From Exobasidium rhododendri (Eukaryota > Basidiomycota > Exobasidiomycetes > Exobasidiales > Exobasidiaceae), in NCBI GenBank assembly GCA_026210745.1, contig CP110632.1:1-64000 (forward strand): a stretch of DNA of 64,000 bases, given 5' to 3'. Position 1 is the stretch's first letter; the number at the start of each line of letters is the position of its first letter. The notes beneath the pieces were generated by a model, which was not told the origin of the DNA, ran no database searches, and worked only from the letters and a program-made list of their open reading frames with translations. The position numbers and the translations under genes are program-made. Shown here one piece after another: positions 33,871-45,619 of this stretch.

Positions 33871-34405
33871 AGTGGCCTGCGAGCATGAACACTGCCGAGC
33901 CGGCTTGCTTCTGCTACTTTCGTCGACGTAAGCCTTCCATGGCTCCGCTCTTCTTAATCTCTTCATGGACATAATTCGCTTTCCCCGGATGGCGTCGATG
34001 GAGATGCCGCTCAAGGCAAAACTGACAAAGGCAATCTTCGTACCAGACATGACGCCAGCAAGCGCCTTGCTCCAGGTCTTACATGAGCAAGCAGGCCATC
34101 GTACCTATGAAGAGTGACAGGGTGGGGAGGAAAAGAGGAGTCGCAATTCAGTACACTTGTGCAGTGGAAGAAGTGGAGGCGAGAAGGTGTGGGGGCGGAA
34201 AGATGTGGAGAGAAGCTAAGAGAGAAAGACGTGAAGATCTGCTTCTATCTTGAGAGTCCGCTAGCTCTGTGAGAAGTGAGCATCTTATGTACCAAGAAGA
34301 AAGGACAAGAAGTGTCGAGGCGCCTTTGATACATTCTGAAGCGGAGAATTGATGGTAGATGATGTCATTCACAGTACAACAATGCAGTGCAAGCTTCAAC
34401 GCTGT
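33871..34405. other. intergenic region
   Basis: About 530 bp between convergent genes (P450 + and hydrolase -). No gene or clear repeat seen. Confidence 0.4.
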
Positions 34406-35260
34406 CTAAGAGCGTGTATGTAGGACTCTTCCCAAGACGTCTTGCATGACAGAATCGCGAGTGCGATCGCTGTGTGTGCCGCTCTCAATGATTTGCACGA
34501 GGGGGTGTACGTCTAACGATTGTAAGTGCTGATCGAGATAGTGCAAACGTGCCAGGCGAGATAGACCAAATGCATTCTGTCCTGTGTCGTCTTGCGCCTT
34601 TGTGTCCTCCTCTGAATTGTCACAAGATCCGATGGTGAGTAGTATGGGGACTTTTCTGAGTCCTTCCAAATCAAAGTACTTTGACATTATGTCAGGAAAA
34701 AGCTGCGGCACACTTGCCATCCCCATGGGCCACTCCTTCTCCTTGTCAAAGACGGTGATGCGTCCAGGAGCACTTATCAAGGCTGCTCGGACTCGCCTTG
34801 GATATAAATAAAGCATCCGCAAGGCAAATTGACCCCCTCCAGAGTGGCCTGCCAGGATGAAAGTCGAGACGTCAAGTGGGGCATACTGCTTCGACACCTC
34901 CTGAAGCATGCCCAAAAGGATGGTGTCATATCGTATCGGCGGTGTGCCTTTATTGTCGAGCAGCTCCTTGTAGCTGCTGACGTCGCGAGGATGGGAGATG
35001 CCGACCGGGAAGAGGGGCATAAAGACGACGACGTTGTGCTGCTCCGCAAAATCACCCCAGGCATCTCGTTCCTTCTGAGCATCTCGGCCAGTACCGTGAA
35101 TGACGACTAGAAGCGGCGCTGTGTCAAGTTGTTGGCCAGCTCTGGGGACATAGAGCCCGTAGGAGAAGCGCTGGTCCTGCTGATAGGCACACCAAGGGGT
35201 CTGGTTAGTGAAAAGTTCGCGAGCAACGTGGCCATCAGGTATGTCAGAGAGCCTGAACAT
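34406..35260 (-). CDS. alpha/beta hydrolase, esterase/peptidase type
   Basis: Predicted 284-residue intronless protein with a complete hydrolase core: LLVVIHGTGRD (oxyanion region, 50-60), nucleophile elbow AGHSGGG with Ser140, a likely acid in GSCDN (Asp214), and catalytic His in ESGTHSDRT (His263). The layout resembles small cytosolic esterases of the poly(3-hydroxybutyrate)-depolymerase/feruloyl-esterase-like clan. No signal peptide or membrane segment is visible. It is convergent with the P450. It could trim an ester or lactone in the same pathway, but nothing in the sequence fixes the substrate. Confidence 0.88.
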   Translation of the reverse strand: MFRLSDIPDGHVARELFTNQTPWCAYQQDQRFSYGLYVPRAGQQLDTAPLLVVIHGTGRDAQKERDAWGDFAEQHNVVVFMPLFPVGISHPRDVSSYKELLDNKGTPPIRYDTILLGMLQEVSKQYAPLDVSTFILAGHSGGGQFALRMLYLYPRRVRAALISAPGRITVFDKEKEWPMGMASVPQLFPDIMSKYFDLEGLRKVPILLTIGSCDNSEEDTKAQDDTGQNAFGLSRLARLHYLDQHLQSLDVHPLVQIIESGTHSDRTRDSVMQDVLGRVLHTRS

Positions 35261-35827
35261 TGGGCGGTGAACAAGGTCCTAAGAAACTGATGCTGAGTTG
35301 CCCTGGCGCTGCGCGTTGATGCTCGGTACAGTTTTATTTGTACGCTAACGTGCGTCGTGCGGGGGGGAGGTCACAAGATCTTTCAGGACAAGTTTATCCT
35401 CGGCCGAAGCTGCTAGAGTCCAATGACAGAGCAGGGTCTTGCTTTTCTCCAAAATAGTAGCTTTACCCCTTTCTTTTGGCTTGCAGCAAGAACGGTAGCC
35501 GCCTTTTTTGTGGCATTTGTCAGCCGCACTCGCTTTGTTCCCATTCACCGTCAGCTCCGCCTTTGATTGCCAGCAGAGGATGTGCACGAGAGAAGTCCCT
35601 TTGATTGCTACAACTGATCACGAAGAACACGCAATATTGACACAATGTTCTGATCTCCCAGGAGGGCGCATAGATTCTGCTATATCGTGCGAGTACAACT
35701 CCGCAAAAATACACATGTAGATTGCAAATGCATAGACAAGTCGTGTAGAGCTGCACTCTACTCTACTTTGTACCAGTAGAGTTGAAATTATAATCCGGTT
35801 TCTCCTTCAATGCCAATACCGTCAAGC
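35261..35827. other. intergenic region
   Basis: About 560 bp; no gene or obvious repeat. It includes the promoter of the hydrolase at its left edge and the 3' end of the duplicated-domain gene at its right edge. Confidence 0.4.
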
Positions 35828-37366
35828 TCAGCTTGGAGACAAAGCTGTGGGGTCTTCGATTGTCTCGGTGGCTAGTGCTTCTTGAAGTTGTCCCACATCA
35901 TTTTTCAAGTTGATACTATCTTGGTCACTATCTTCTCCGGTCATGTTGCCCAACACAATGCCGATGGTCTGACCCTGTTCATTCTTGGCATATGAAAATG
36001 CATGTATTTCTTCATCTGCAATCATGGTACCGCCTACGTGAATACCTGGACCACAATACCAATTACAGTCGAGCATTGCATAGTGGCAATTCCACTCTTC
36101 AGCGATTTTCTCATACCATTCTGCGATTGTTTCGTCCCCTTCCAAGGGGCGTCCATATAAAAATGTGTAGTATTCGTTGGAAAAGACATAATTAGATCGG
36201 ATAGCCATCCCATGTTCTGATCCGGGATGGTCTTCTTGGTGTTGCCAGTGTAGCGATTGAACGTACTCAGCTCGAGAGCGCATTCTCACTGCTTCTTGCA
36301 TCTCACTTCCTATCTCTTGGTATCCCGCCATTTGATTCACAATCTCCAACGAAGAGCCATCGCACAGCCAGACAGCCCAAAGCGCCTTTGCTTGCGCATA
36401 ACCGTCTTCGTACCTTGCAAACGTTCGCCACAGACCAGGTCGAAACGAGGTAAATTGCCAGAATTGGAACATCTTTCTCTCGTCTTCCACTATTTCCACC
36501 TTGCCGTCTTTTGCTACAATGAAAGTCATGTAAAAAGTTCCCTGTCGGTCCTGACAAGCACGTCGAAGCAATTGTTCTCGATCTTCCTCCACCAACATCA
36601 CGCTGCGCCGAAGATTACCTTGTGACGACGCGAGATCGGCTTCTTCTTCTTCCTGCTGATGCGCATCCAAAGTGCGATCCACTCGATTCTCTTGGCTATC
36701 CGTCATGCTACCGAACAAGAAGCCGATGATCTGGCCTTTCTCATTCTTGGCAGACGAAAAGTGACACTTTTCCATGCCTTTACAGCTCACGACTGCTCCT
36801 CCCACATGAATTCCACATCCGTTGCCGTGCTTGGGAATCTGGCAGCGTCCTTCTGTGCATTTGAACCAGTCTGTGATCGTCTCTGGCAACTCTGCAATCG
36901 CCTGCTCAACGTCTTCCTTGATGCCACCGCCGTGTATGGCCCAATAAAATGTAGGAGAGAGGACAAATCGAGATCGCACTGCAATGTCAGCTCTTGCCCC
37001 TAGATCTGCATATTGTACATCGGATTGCCATTCTAGTCCTCTGGCGTAGTCGAATTGACTGCGAATTCTGATCCCTTCGCTCACATTATCAGCCACAAGC
37101 GCATGCCCCATCATCTCATACATCAGTGACAACGGGTGACTATCGCAAAGCCAGACAGCCCAAAGGCCTTTGACATCGTCGTTTCCGTCTTCATATCCGG
37201 TAAAGGTACGCCACAACCCAGGACGTAGACCGTCTAGCTGCCAAGCTGGTGTCGTGTTGTCGTCTCTGTGAATGTCGACTCTTCCATCATCTACAATAAA
37301 GGCTCTGTAAAACAGACCCGCAATGCTCCTACAAGCATTTCGAAGAAGCTTGACTCTATCTTCCAT
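35828..37366 (-). CDS. protein with tandemly duplicated unknown domain
   Basis: Predicted 512-residue intronless protein. It consists of two copies of a ~220-residue domain (about 1-225 and 260-490) joined by an acidic E/D-rich linker. Matched pairs include FRP-type blocks GLRPGLWRTF/SFRPGLWRTF, GLWAVWLCD/ALWAVWLCD, CGIHVGG/PGIHVGG and SSAKNEKGQIIGFLFGSM/SYAKNEQGQTIGIVLGNM. The repeats are clearly diverged, so duplication is not recent. No signal peptide or membrane helix. I do not recognise the domain; the many Trp and Gly turns suggest a compact beta-rich fold. The first in-frame ATG is 37,366. Confidence 0.85.
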   Translation of the reverse strand: MEDRVKLLRNACRSIAGLFYRAFIVDDGRVDIHRDDNTTPAWQLDGLRPGLWRTFTGYEDGNDDVKGLWAVWLCDSHPLSLMYEMMGHALVADNVSEGIRIRSQFDYARGLEWQSDVQYADLGARADIAVRSRFVLSPTFYWAIHGGGIKEDVEQAIAELPETITDWFKCTEGRCQIPKHGNGCGIHVGGAVVSCKGMEKCHFSSAKNEKGQIIGFLFGSMTDSQENRVDRTLDAHQQEEEEADLASSQGNLRRSVMLVEEDREQLLRRACQDRQGTFYMTFIVAKDGKVEIVEDERKMFQFWQFTSFRPGLWRTFARYEDGYAQAKALWAVWLCDGSSLEIVNQMAGYQEIGSEMQEAVRMRSRAEYVQSLHWQHQEDHPGSEHGMAIRSNYVFSNEYYTFLYGRPLEGDETIAEWYEKIAEEWNCHYAMLDCNWYCGPGIHVGGTMIADEEIHAFSYAKNEQGQTIGIVLGNMTGEDSDQDSINLKNDVGQLQEALATETIEDPTALSPS

Positions 37367-38489
37367 CACGCGTCACTGTGTTGCGAAAGTAGTGTAAAGG
37401 AGAAGGAAGAGAGCAATGGATTTCTTTTCCCAGGTTCTGCACTTGCGAGGAACGAAAGCCGAATGTGCGCGCAGCATGGAGATGCCCGTGCAAGTCATCC
37501 AAGTGGTGGTACACAAACCAAGATGCAATGTTGCGATTATTGGGACCCCACCGCGTTGACGCTAAAAGGGGGACGATATTCTTTCTTTTTCTTTTCTTTT
37601 TGTATTTTGTACACATATAAGAAAGAGAGAGGAAAAGGGGTTAATGTCATGTGGTCAGGTAATTATTAGCCTAGTCGAACTCGACGTGGGTATAATGAAT
37701 GGCATTGAGCAAAGATGGAGAAGACCGAACTACAAAATAGGGCGGCCTGCGTCGAAATTCTCTCCATGTTCCCTGCTTCTGAAGAGACTATGGGGAGAGG
37801 TCGCCGCTGCAGCAGCAGCAGAAGCGGATGGCGAAGAAAGTAACCGCAAAAAGAGAATGCAGAGGAGACAGACCACGACGAGGAAGATCGGCTTCCTAGC
37901 GCCAATGATTCAGTGATTGTTCATGGATGTTAAGTCTGAGCGGGGAAATTGGGCGGAAGGAGGAATGGCCTCTTACTAAACGGTGCGAGATTTGGGCTCG
38001 CACAATCTACCCGGTCGCTGGGGATGAAGTCGGCATTGACTGGTACGACAAAGGTAGTCAGGGCCAATGGAGAGTGCTGAAGAGCGCATATCGGTGGCTT
38101 CTGCTCGTTTAGAGATGTCTCACAGCAGTATCATTGTATAATTTGAATGATGGCTATCAAAGTAATATTAAGGGCAAAGATCGTCTGTAGCCCTGTGCGT
38201 TTTCGACAAGAATAAATAATGTCGTCTTATCACACAAGTAAAGACTGAGTCAAACTCTATTAGCTTTTAGTTTTTATTTTTCCACCTTTCTTGGCATCTC
38301 AGCTTGTATGTATTCATTACATCCGTGCGTTCTGGAGTCGCATGGACTGTATGCTGCGCCTCGAGGGACCATCTGGCAAATCACTTCAGGTATCTCCTTT
38401 TTCGAAGTACTCTTCCCGATACGACAAACTTGATTGTGCTTCTGTGTCTTTTGTGGAGTTACTCCATCTCAAGAACAAAAGAAGAGACG
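37367..38489. other. intergenic region, no recognised gene
   Basis: About 1.1 kb. Contains a T/C-rich tract (37,580-37,600) and GA-rich sequence after it. Short open frames lack family features and introns that would join them. No repeat shared with the subtelomere. Confidence 0.4.
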
Positions 38490-39046
38490 ATGAGCACTCC
38501 ACTGAGTCTAGAATACGACACGCATGTGCGCCTCCCAGGAAAGGCACTGCTCGATCTTACATGCCACCTCGTCCATACGTATCAAAGAGCGTGGAAGGGC
38601 AAGTTTGATGAGGTCAGCGACGGGGTCGATGAAGATGCCTACGAAGAAGCGGTATACCACTTGGGCAACTGCCAAACCGTGCAATATCTCATTGATCCAC
38701 AACGATATGCGGAGAACATGCAATTGCAGGGTGGGTCTGCTAGCTAATCATTGTGTTGCGTAGGTGTCGCTGACAATACAAGGGTTCAATCTGACCAGGC
38801 GCAGATGACACACAGGATAATGACAACGATGTTTCAGCCCGCGTAAGGAAACTTCTCCACATCGGCAAAGAATGGAGAGGAAAGGGTACAATCAGCGACG
38901 CCATCAAATCTTACAAAGAAGGACCGCAGAATGCTTCTCCTTTCTACTCTCCAGAGATCGACGCAGCCCTTCTTGCATTGCTCGCCGTCCTGATACGAAC
39001 CGAGTCCTCTGCATCTCTTCTTATAATGGAAAGTGTTGATGAGTGA
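38490..39046 (+). CDS. hypothetical protein, two exons
   Basis: Exons 38,490-38,730 and 38,799-39,046 joined by a 68-nt GTGGGT...CAG intron, giving 162 residues (489 nt in frame). The first exon encodes a helical segment (DLTCHLVHTYQRAWKGKFDEV); the second an acidic start, then KLLHIGKEWRGKGTISDAIKSY and a Leu-rich helix. No signal peptide, no known domain. The clean frame-preserving splice is the main support. Confidence 0.55.
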
Positions 39047-40369
39047 CTCTTCAGCAATCTCTTCTGCGACGCTCTATGGCGAGGCCAGCGCCAGAAGACG
39101 CCCATCTCGCTCCAAGAAGGTCCAAGAGGCAGTAAATGTCAAAATTGTATGTGCAAGTAATGTCAATTCAATGGAATTCACAATAGTCTGTGTTTAGGAC
39201 TCAAGGATATAGTGCAACAAAAGAAGACAATAAGAGGACAGAGCAGAAGAGAAGGGTAAATCCGATGTCGTAGTCCCCTTCCTATGATGGTTCGCAACCA
39301 CAGCCTTTACTCTTGCAAAGCGTGGTCTGATCTGGTGCCGGCATGGTCCCTCTTCCTCTTCCAACCACCCTATACACCGTCGTCATCTCCTGCAGTACAT
39401 CAACGATAGGAAAGGTAGAAATGGCATCGACAGGACCGCATCCCGCGATCACACGTAAATATCAGGTTTCGCTTGGGCTTTCCAGATAAAAACGAGGATT
39501 AAAATCGCCAATCCAGTTATTTTCAGCGGCGATGATGCAGATGACAACTTCATAAGCGTGTATTGTGACGCTGAGCAATTTGTGGTTGCTCTCCGAGGTC
39601 AGTATTCTAGCGATGGCGGTGTGGATAGGCTCGTTGAACGAACGTCTCCAGATCCTCGGCAAGAGATTCGGATTGCCATTGTAGACTGTCAAGAGGACCT
39701 CGTCGGATTCTTCAAACTTCATTCTGTCAAGTGTAGCTCGAGGAATAGTCGTTGTGTGGTCACTCTGCGATGGTCGAGCTGCTTAATTTCTACAGCCCTC
39801 GAAAGTTGCTCTAGGGAGACTGAGCAGTATGAAAGAAGGAGGGAGGAGGGATCTTAGTGGACGTATGTCGGACACAAAATGGGCCACTTATGTCCCTTTT
39901 TTCTAGTGTAGCTCTACATGCATCAGTGAGTACAGACGTCATCTCGGTAGAAATACACGACTTCGGGGACTAGTGATATAGGAAGAAATCATGAGGTTCA
40001 CCGTCTAAGTTCTAGGCCTACCGAACTTTCTTCGCTTTAAGGTTTGTCTTGTGCATTGGAAAAGGGAGGCCTGCCCGAAAGGGCGGTTAAAGTCCTTGCT
40101 GCATTGCTGTCGCACACACTCTACCTTTGCTACGTTGGAGAGATACCAAGCTGCAGGCGAGGTCCTTGGAAGGTTTGAATGACGTTACCAATTATTGGAT
40201 TAGAGCAGCAATAATCGATCTCAACAAGATGAATACGAGGAGGACAAGAGATTGCGCATCTCGCGTATTGCTTTTCTTACGAGGGCGTTGCGCTGGGCCA
40301 GTCAGTTAGTCGAAGTGATTTCCATCCTAGAGCCCCTACTTGTCCAGCAGCGTGCGCAGGTCAGCAATC
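39047..40369. other. intergenic region with only weak coding signals
   Basis: A minus-strand open frame at 39,462-39,722 (86 residues, starting MKFEESDEVLLTVYNGNPN) has somewhat protein-like composition, but no upstream exon or family match could be found, so it is not called. The rest shows no gene or repeat. Confidence 0.3.
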
Positions 40370-40962
40370 ATGCTATTTTTCACCACAGATCAATCCCAAT
40401 CCCTGTGCAGCACAGTAGAACTGCAACCTACGATCGTGGATGATGAAATGGAAAGATTCGACGTCGATGGGACTCTCGTATTCTATCTCACTCGCCATCT
40501 TACTGCACCACAGGAGCAAAAGATATGCGCTCTAACTGAAGAACCAATCTTATCTTTTCATAAGACCATACGGCACTTTCCCTGGAAGGTGAGCAAATAT
40601 CCACACAACATCGATAGGATGATACGTTTTCTTTTTCAGAGATTTGTTCAGACTCACAGAAGAGCCGTATTTCTTACTTTCTCTTATTGATGATACAGCA
40701 CGAAGTGGATGGAACATTGAAGGATGTGCGACGAATTGCTGACAATACCAGTGTGAGGCATGATCCTTTCGAGTGTCACTGCATGGTGTTCATCGACAGA
40801 CAATCTGCCGAGGATGACAGCGTGATGATAGTGGAGTGCTTGGGGGGAGCACAAGTACGAGCAAGATGCAGAAGGATCGATCGGAACAAGAGGGCGGATG
40901 GCAGCAGTGATGGCACCTGCAGCAGTTGTCAATTCAGCCATCGGCAACATGAGCTTGCTTGA
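40370..40962 (+). CDS. hypothetical protein, two exons
   Basis: Exons 40,370-40,588 and 40,699-40,962 join in phase 0 across a 110-nt intron (GTGAGC...ACAG), giving 160 residues. Exon 1 includes MERFDVDGTLVFYLTRHL; exon 2 continues HEVDGTLKDVRRIADN and ends in a Cys/His-containing basic tail. VDGTL occurs in both exons, but I see no known domain. A further donor near GTACGAGC in exon 2 could change the C-terminus. Low certainty. Confidence 0.4.
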
Positions 40963-41301
40963 GTTTCTGGTGGGCAATGTTGAAGAGTGGAAGGGGCGTC
41001 TTACAGTATTATCGTGAGGGCCAAGACGACACCGACGACGACGTAGAAGTCGAAGAAGACGGTGGCGTGCGGGTTACAGAGCAGAAGTGAGGGAGTACGT
41101 TTACATGGCAGAAGACAGACGATAGCAAGGCCACTTGTCCACACGCATCGGGATCACACGACCTGGCTGCCAAGACACCTCTCTACCTAATACTTACTTT
41201 ATATATATATATATCTCTATGTATCACCTCGTAGACGTGGAGCATTGCATATCATTCTGACTTCGACTAACTGCTCTCCTTCCTTTATACAGGGTTGAGG
41301 G
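40963..41301. other. intergenic region with AT microsatellite
   Basis: Convergent 3' ends; a (TA)n run lies at about 41,200-41,212. No gene. Confidence 0.4.
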
Positions 41302-44300
41302 CTACGACGAGAGGGTCAGGAAGCCACTCTCGCCGAATGCCTGCGCCATCTTCTTCACATACGCTCTCGACAGCGGTCCCGAGAGGATGTTCGACTGCGC
41401 AGGCTGCTTGCTCGCGATGAAGCCAGTTTCAAAGTCCCGCGAATCCTCGACATAATTTGTGTTCTCTGCCTCCTTCTCATCACTACTGGAGGAGGAATCT
41501 GCCGAGGAGACGGAAGAGTTGCCGCTCGAGCTGGCAAATCGCTGCTCCCAGACGTGCATGAGCTTCAGTGCCGGGTTGCTGTCGTGTGAAGGTTGAGTGG
41601 AGGCCTTTTTCATCTCCTCGAGCCAGACGGGAGGGTCGATGAGTGGGAGCTTCATTCCGGCGTCCTCGAGGCCCTGGCATACGACAGACCATGGCGTCAG
41701 GAATGGGTGCACCAGATTGACGATCCTTGCCTGTCCCACGGTTTCCTCTGCCCTCATGATCTGGACTACCTCATCGGCTGCTGTGTCGACCGGAAGCCAG
41801 CGAACAGGCTGCGAGGGGAGAGAGAGAAAGAGAAAAGAGCCGCGGTACTGTCAGCGTCTGTAGAGGAGCACCACCCAAAACAACAAGGCAACCCACCGTG
41901 ACATCGGCGAGGGAGCCAATCTCCTGAGACCCGCGCAGCAGCAGAGGCCACAGCTCCACTTCGTTCCAGATGCCCGTGCTCGAGTGAGCAGACATCTGGC
42001 CGATCCGGATGATGTTGACTTGGAGTCCGCTAATCTTCTTCGAGGCCTCCTCACACAGCGCCTCTGCCACCCACTTGCTCTTGGCGTACCCCATGTCCAG
42101 TGCATTGCTGGGGTCGGAAGTGGGCCCTTCTGGTATGCGTGTTTCCGGTCGCATGTTCAGCACAGTAGAGATCGACGACGCAAAGGAGAACGACGGTGGC
42201 GACGGCTGTGAAGTCGAGGAGGAGCAGAAGTTGAGCAGGCGGGTGAGCGTTTCCAGCTGCGCCTCGTACGCCTTGATCGGCCACAAGAAATTCACTGTCC
42301 AGGCGATGTGGATGACATGCTGCACTTCGCTCTGCATCTGGTGGTATGTGTCGTTGTCCAGTCCAAAGCTGGCTTTCTCGAAATCGGCGGCGAGGGCCAC
42401 GACTTCCGTCTCGTCATCGGCATGTCCCGTCAGAGTGCTTTGGGTGTCTCCCTCGAGCTTCCTTTTCAGAAGCGCCTCCTTCACACGCGCCTGTGCCTCG
42501 TCGTTGCTCTTAGCGCGCACCAAAGCGTACACCTTCCGCACCCCCTCATCTTTCAGCTTCCTTAATACGTTGCTGCCCAGGAACCCAGTCGAGCCGGTCA
42601 GGAGCACGGTGGATCCTTGAAGAGTTGTCCGATGAGCGACTTGCCCTCCCACGCTCTCACGACGGGACACAATCTGCTGCGAATACTTTTCCACCAAGGA
42701 GTGCATCGCCTCGGCTTGTTTCAGCGCATCGTCCTCTTCCTCCTCCCTGTGAGCGTCTCCACCGTCCTCTCCTGCCGCCTCTATACTCTTTCGGCGCATG
42801 ACAGTGGCCAATTCTCCGACGCTGTGCGCCTCCAAGACCACGTTCCACGGCAATTTATCCTCTTCCTTTGTCGATGGGCCCAGCTTGGACGACAGTAGAC
42901 TCCGTAATCGTTGTGCCTGCATGGAATCGATTCCCATCTCCGTGAAAGTGGTGCTCTCGTCGATGTCCTTGTCGTCCACATCCGGCATCACTTTCTTCAC
43001 TGCCTCGGACACGCAATTCACCGCCTTTTCCTCGGTCCGCACATCAGCCACGCCCTCGTCAGCACTTGCAAACTGCGCCTGCCCTTTATCGAAGCGGCGG
43101 TAGATGTCGTCGATGAGAGCAGCAATCGTTTCGTCCTTGTACGCTCTAGCGCGTATGAGTGATCCCTTGTCCGTCTTTGGCAGCTTGATCACCTCTTCTG
43201 ACTGGATGTCGACGAGCTCAGGCAGCAGCCTCGAATGCGACGGCACCCTCTCGTTCACATTCATCAACATCTCGTCGACCTTCTCTCGAACGGTCCTCGA
43301 TCTGTCCTCGCCAGCGAACTCTTCCGGAACAATGACGATCGCACCGGGCAAGTGTCGACCTGCGCCAAAGACGAGGACCTGCGTGATGTTTTCATCTGCC
43401 GCACGCAACATCCCCTCGATCGGCACCGGATTCGTCTTTTCGCCCGACGAGTGGACAAGGGTGTCGTCGAGCCTTCCTTGGTGCTTGTAGGCGCCTTCGA
43501 TGTGCTCGTGCTGGTGATACATGTCCCGAGTGGAGAAGGATCCGTCTGGATTGTTGCTCAGGGCCTGTCGAGTGATTAAGAGGGGGAGAGGAGGAGTAGA
43601 GCGGCAAACGGTGAGGAGGCAATGAAACTGAAAGATGAGACATAATGCACTCACCAGGCCTGGCCAACCGGGGAGCAGCACCAACTCGTACAGTCTTCTC
43701 TGCTCATCGACGGCATCCCAGCGCATCCACTTCCTCCTCGCAGGAATAGGTCGCATGTCTAATTAAGAAAGAGAGAGAGAGAATTGAGTGCGCTTCACAG
43801 GAGTGTGACATCCAACTCGCCCACTCACACTGCCATTCTTTGTCGTTGTCAAAGTCGCGCACGGAAGTCATGATGCCGCCCGTCTCTGTCATGCCCAGCA
43901 ATGCTGCCAGCTTGACGTCGTGGCGGATGATGGTGTCGCCGACTTCATCAGAGCAAGGTGATCCAGCAAACGTGACAAGATCGAGAGCTTTGATGGATTC
44001 GAGGTAATCGCTTGCGCTGGAATGGGAGAAAAGCTCCAGAGTGTAAGGGACTGTGTAGAGGTGTTGCACGGCAGCCGCATTCGAGGTGGTCGAGGTAGCG
44101 TCGAGTGCGGCAGATATTCCTTGTGCCGTCATGGGAAGCCTCGACATGGGGTAGATGTAGATGCAGAGACCAGAAGCGAAACCTCGCCACATTGCTTCGT
44201 TGCCGTGGTTGTGGAAGAGGGGAAGCGTGGTCATGGCGGGAAAGCCCATGTTGATCGTCACGGTGCTGATGGCCGCCGTGTGCGGTATGGCGATCATCTT

Positions 44301-45027
44301 GGGATAGCTTGTCGAGCCGGAGCTGTGCGTCTTGTAGGCAATCGCGTGGTCCTCAAACGTGACAATGGGCAGGACCGGCGAAGAAGAGGAGGAGGACGAG
44401 GAGGAGTACTTACGTTCCAGCTCTGTGATTGACAGGGAAGAGAAGTCCGGCAGATCCAGCTGCTCGTCGAGGAGTTTAATAGTCGAAGGAGCATTTTTGC
44501 ATCCTCGCGCTTTCTCTTCGATCGTCTTGTCACAGAAGACGATGGATACGTCCATGTCGTCAAAGAGGTGCTCCATCGCCTCCTGGCTGTTGTTCGGAGA
44601 GATGAGCGCACAGCAGTAGCCGCTGTTACAGGAGGAGGACAAAAAGAGGGATCAGCATGAATGCAGTGCCAGTCATCCTGCCCTACAAGACCCACAGATG
44701 CATCAGGCACAACTCGTGCACGATATACGAGAGCCCATGGGACGGTGCCACGAGTGCAGCAGTGATTTGAGGCGGCTTTCCAGACGTACTTGTATCCTTG
44801 CGGTGCTGGGGAGTGGAGAGAATGCCGGACTCGACGAGGTCATGAGCGAGAGCAAGGACGAGCGCATACAACTGTCGATAGGTGATCACTTCATACTTGA
44901 TCTTGATGCCTGACGAACTCTTCTGATCGGTAGACAGGATCGATGGGATGCCCAGAATAGGTTGATCACCTCTCTCAGCCAGCTGGTTGTAGAAGAGGCT
45001 GTAGAGCGTCACACCAGGGTTGCTCAT
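41302..45027 (-). CDS. NRPS-like carboxylic acid reductase (A-T-R)
   Basis: Activates a carboxylic acid as acyl-AMP, loads it on a phosphopantetheine arm and reduces it with NAD(P)H to an aldehyde. Five exons (45,027-44,687, 44,622-43,829, 43,758-43,655, 43,564-41,897, 41,808-41,302), all phases consistent, 1,137 residues. Adenylation domain ~1-560: A3 loop SSGSTSYPK near 214, GRLDDTLVHSSGEKTNPVPIE (443-463), A10 Lys546 in PKTDKGS. Thiolation domain ~590-660: GIDSMQ with Ser627. Reductase domain from ~730: GSTGFLG (737-743) and YAKSK with Tyr906/Lys910. No condensation domain, so it does not build peptides. It resembles Lys2-type and fungal aryl-acid reductases; Lys2 is less likely given the subtelomeric context and lack of its N-terminal extension. 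Substrate unknown. Confidence 0.93.
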
Positions 45028-45619
45028 TATTGTCGATGGAGTGTAGGAAAAAGAGAGAGAGAGAGAGAAGAGGAAGATTTTCCCCCTTGATTTATGACTA
45101 CATCCCTATAGCCAGACGTGGATTGGTGAGGCAAAATCCAGCCATTGTCGTCATCGCTGTCCCGCCGTTATCTCTTCTTGTCATCGTGCCGATCTGTGAA
45201 CGGTATTTGCCGAGCAATCTTTCATACGATGTCAAAAGTTTCCTGTCGCTTTGATCGAAGTCGGTCTCCACCTATGAAAACTTCCAGATCTTCAAGATTA
45301 TACACACACGTCCGACGGGTAAACGCTCATAATTAGACAAAGTTTGTGTTCTTCTCTTTCTGAAACTGTACTTATAGGCTAAGCGCGATGCAAGTGAAAC
45401 TTGGCACGGACCTCCTTATCTTATCGCGTTTAATAGCAAACTACAGTATCTCTTATAGTACGTAAGGAGGCTCTATCTTTTTATAGCTCATCGCGTGAAG
45501 CAAGGGGGGGAGAAAGTAACTGATTCAATAAAACTTTGTCTTTACACGTCTTCTGCGTCTATCATTGAGATCATTAACTAGTGTCGCTGTGGAGGAGGAC
45601 GACAGGCCCAGAATGAAAG
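45028..45619. other. promoter region of the A-T-R gene
   Basis: About 590 bp with a (GA)n run at 45,053-45,070 just upstream of the start codon and AT-rich sequence beyond. No gene. Confidence 0.4.

Noticed and set aside
42009-42620. + strand open frame of about 200 codons within the A-T-R gene
   Set aside because: Complement of the conserved reductase domain with no motifs of its own.
41302-45027. Primary-metabolism alpha-aminoadipate reductase (Lys2)
   Set aside because: The A-T-R order is the same, but the protein is shorter than Lys2, lacks its N-terminal extension and lies in a subtelomeric accessory region. Not fully excluded without a phylogeny.
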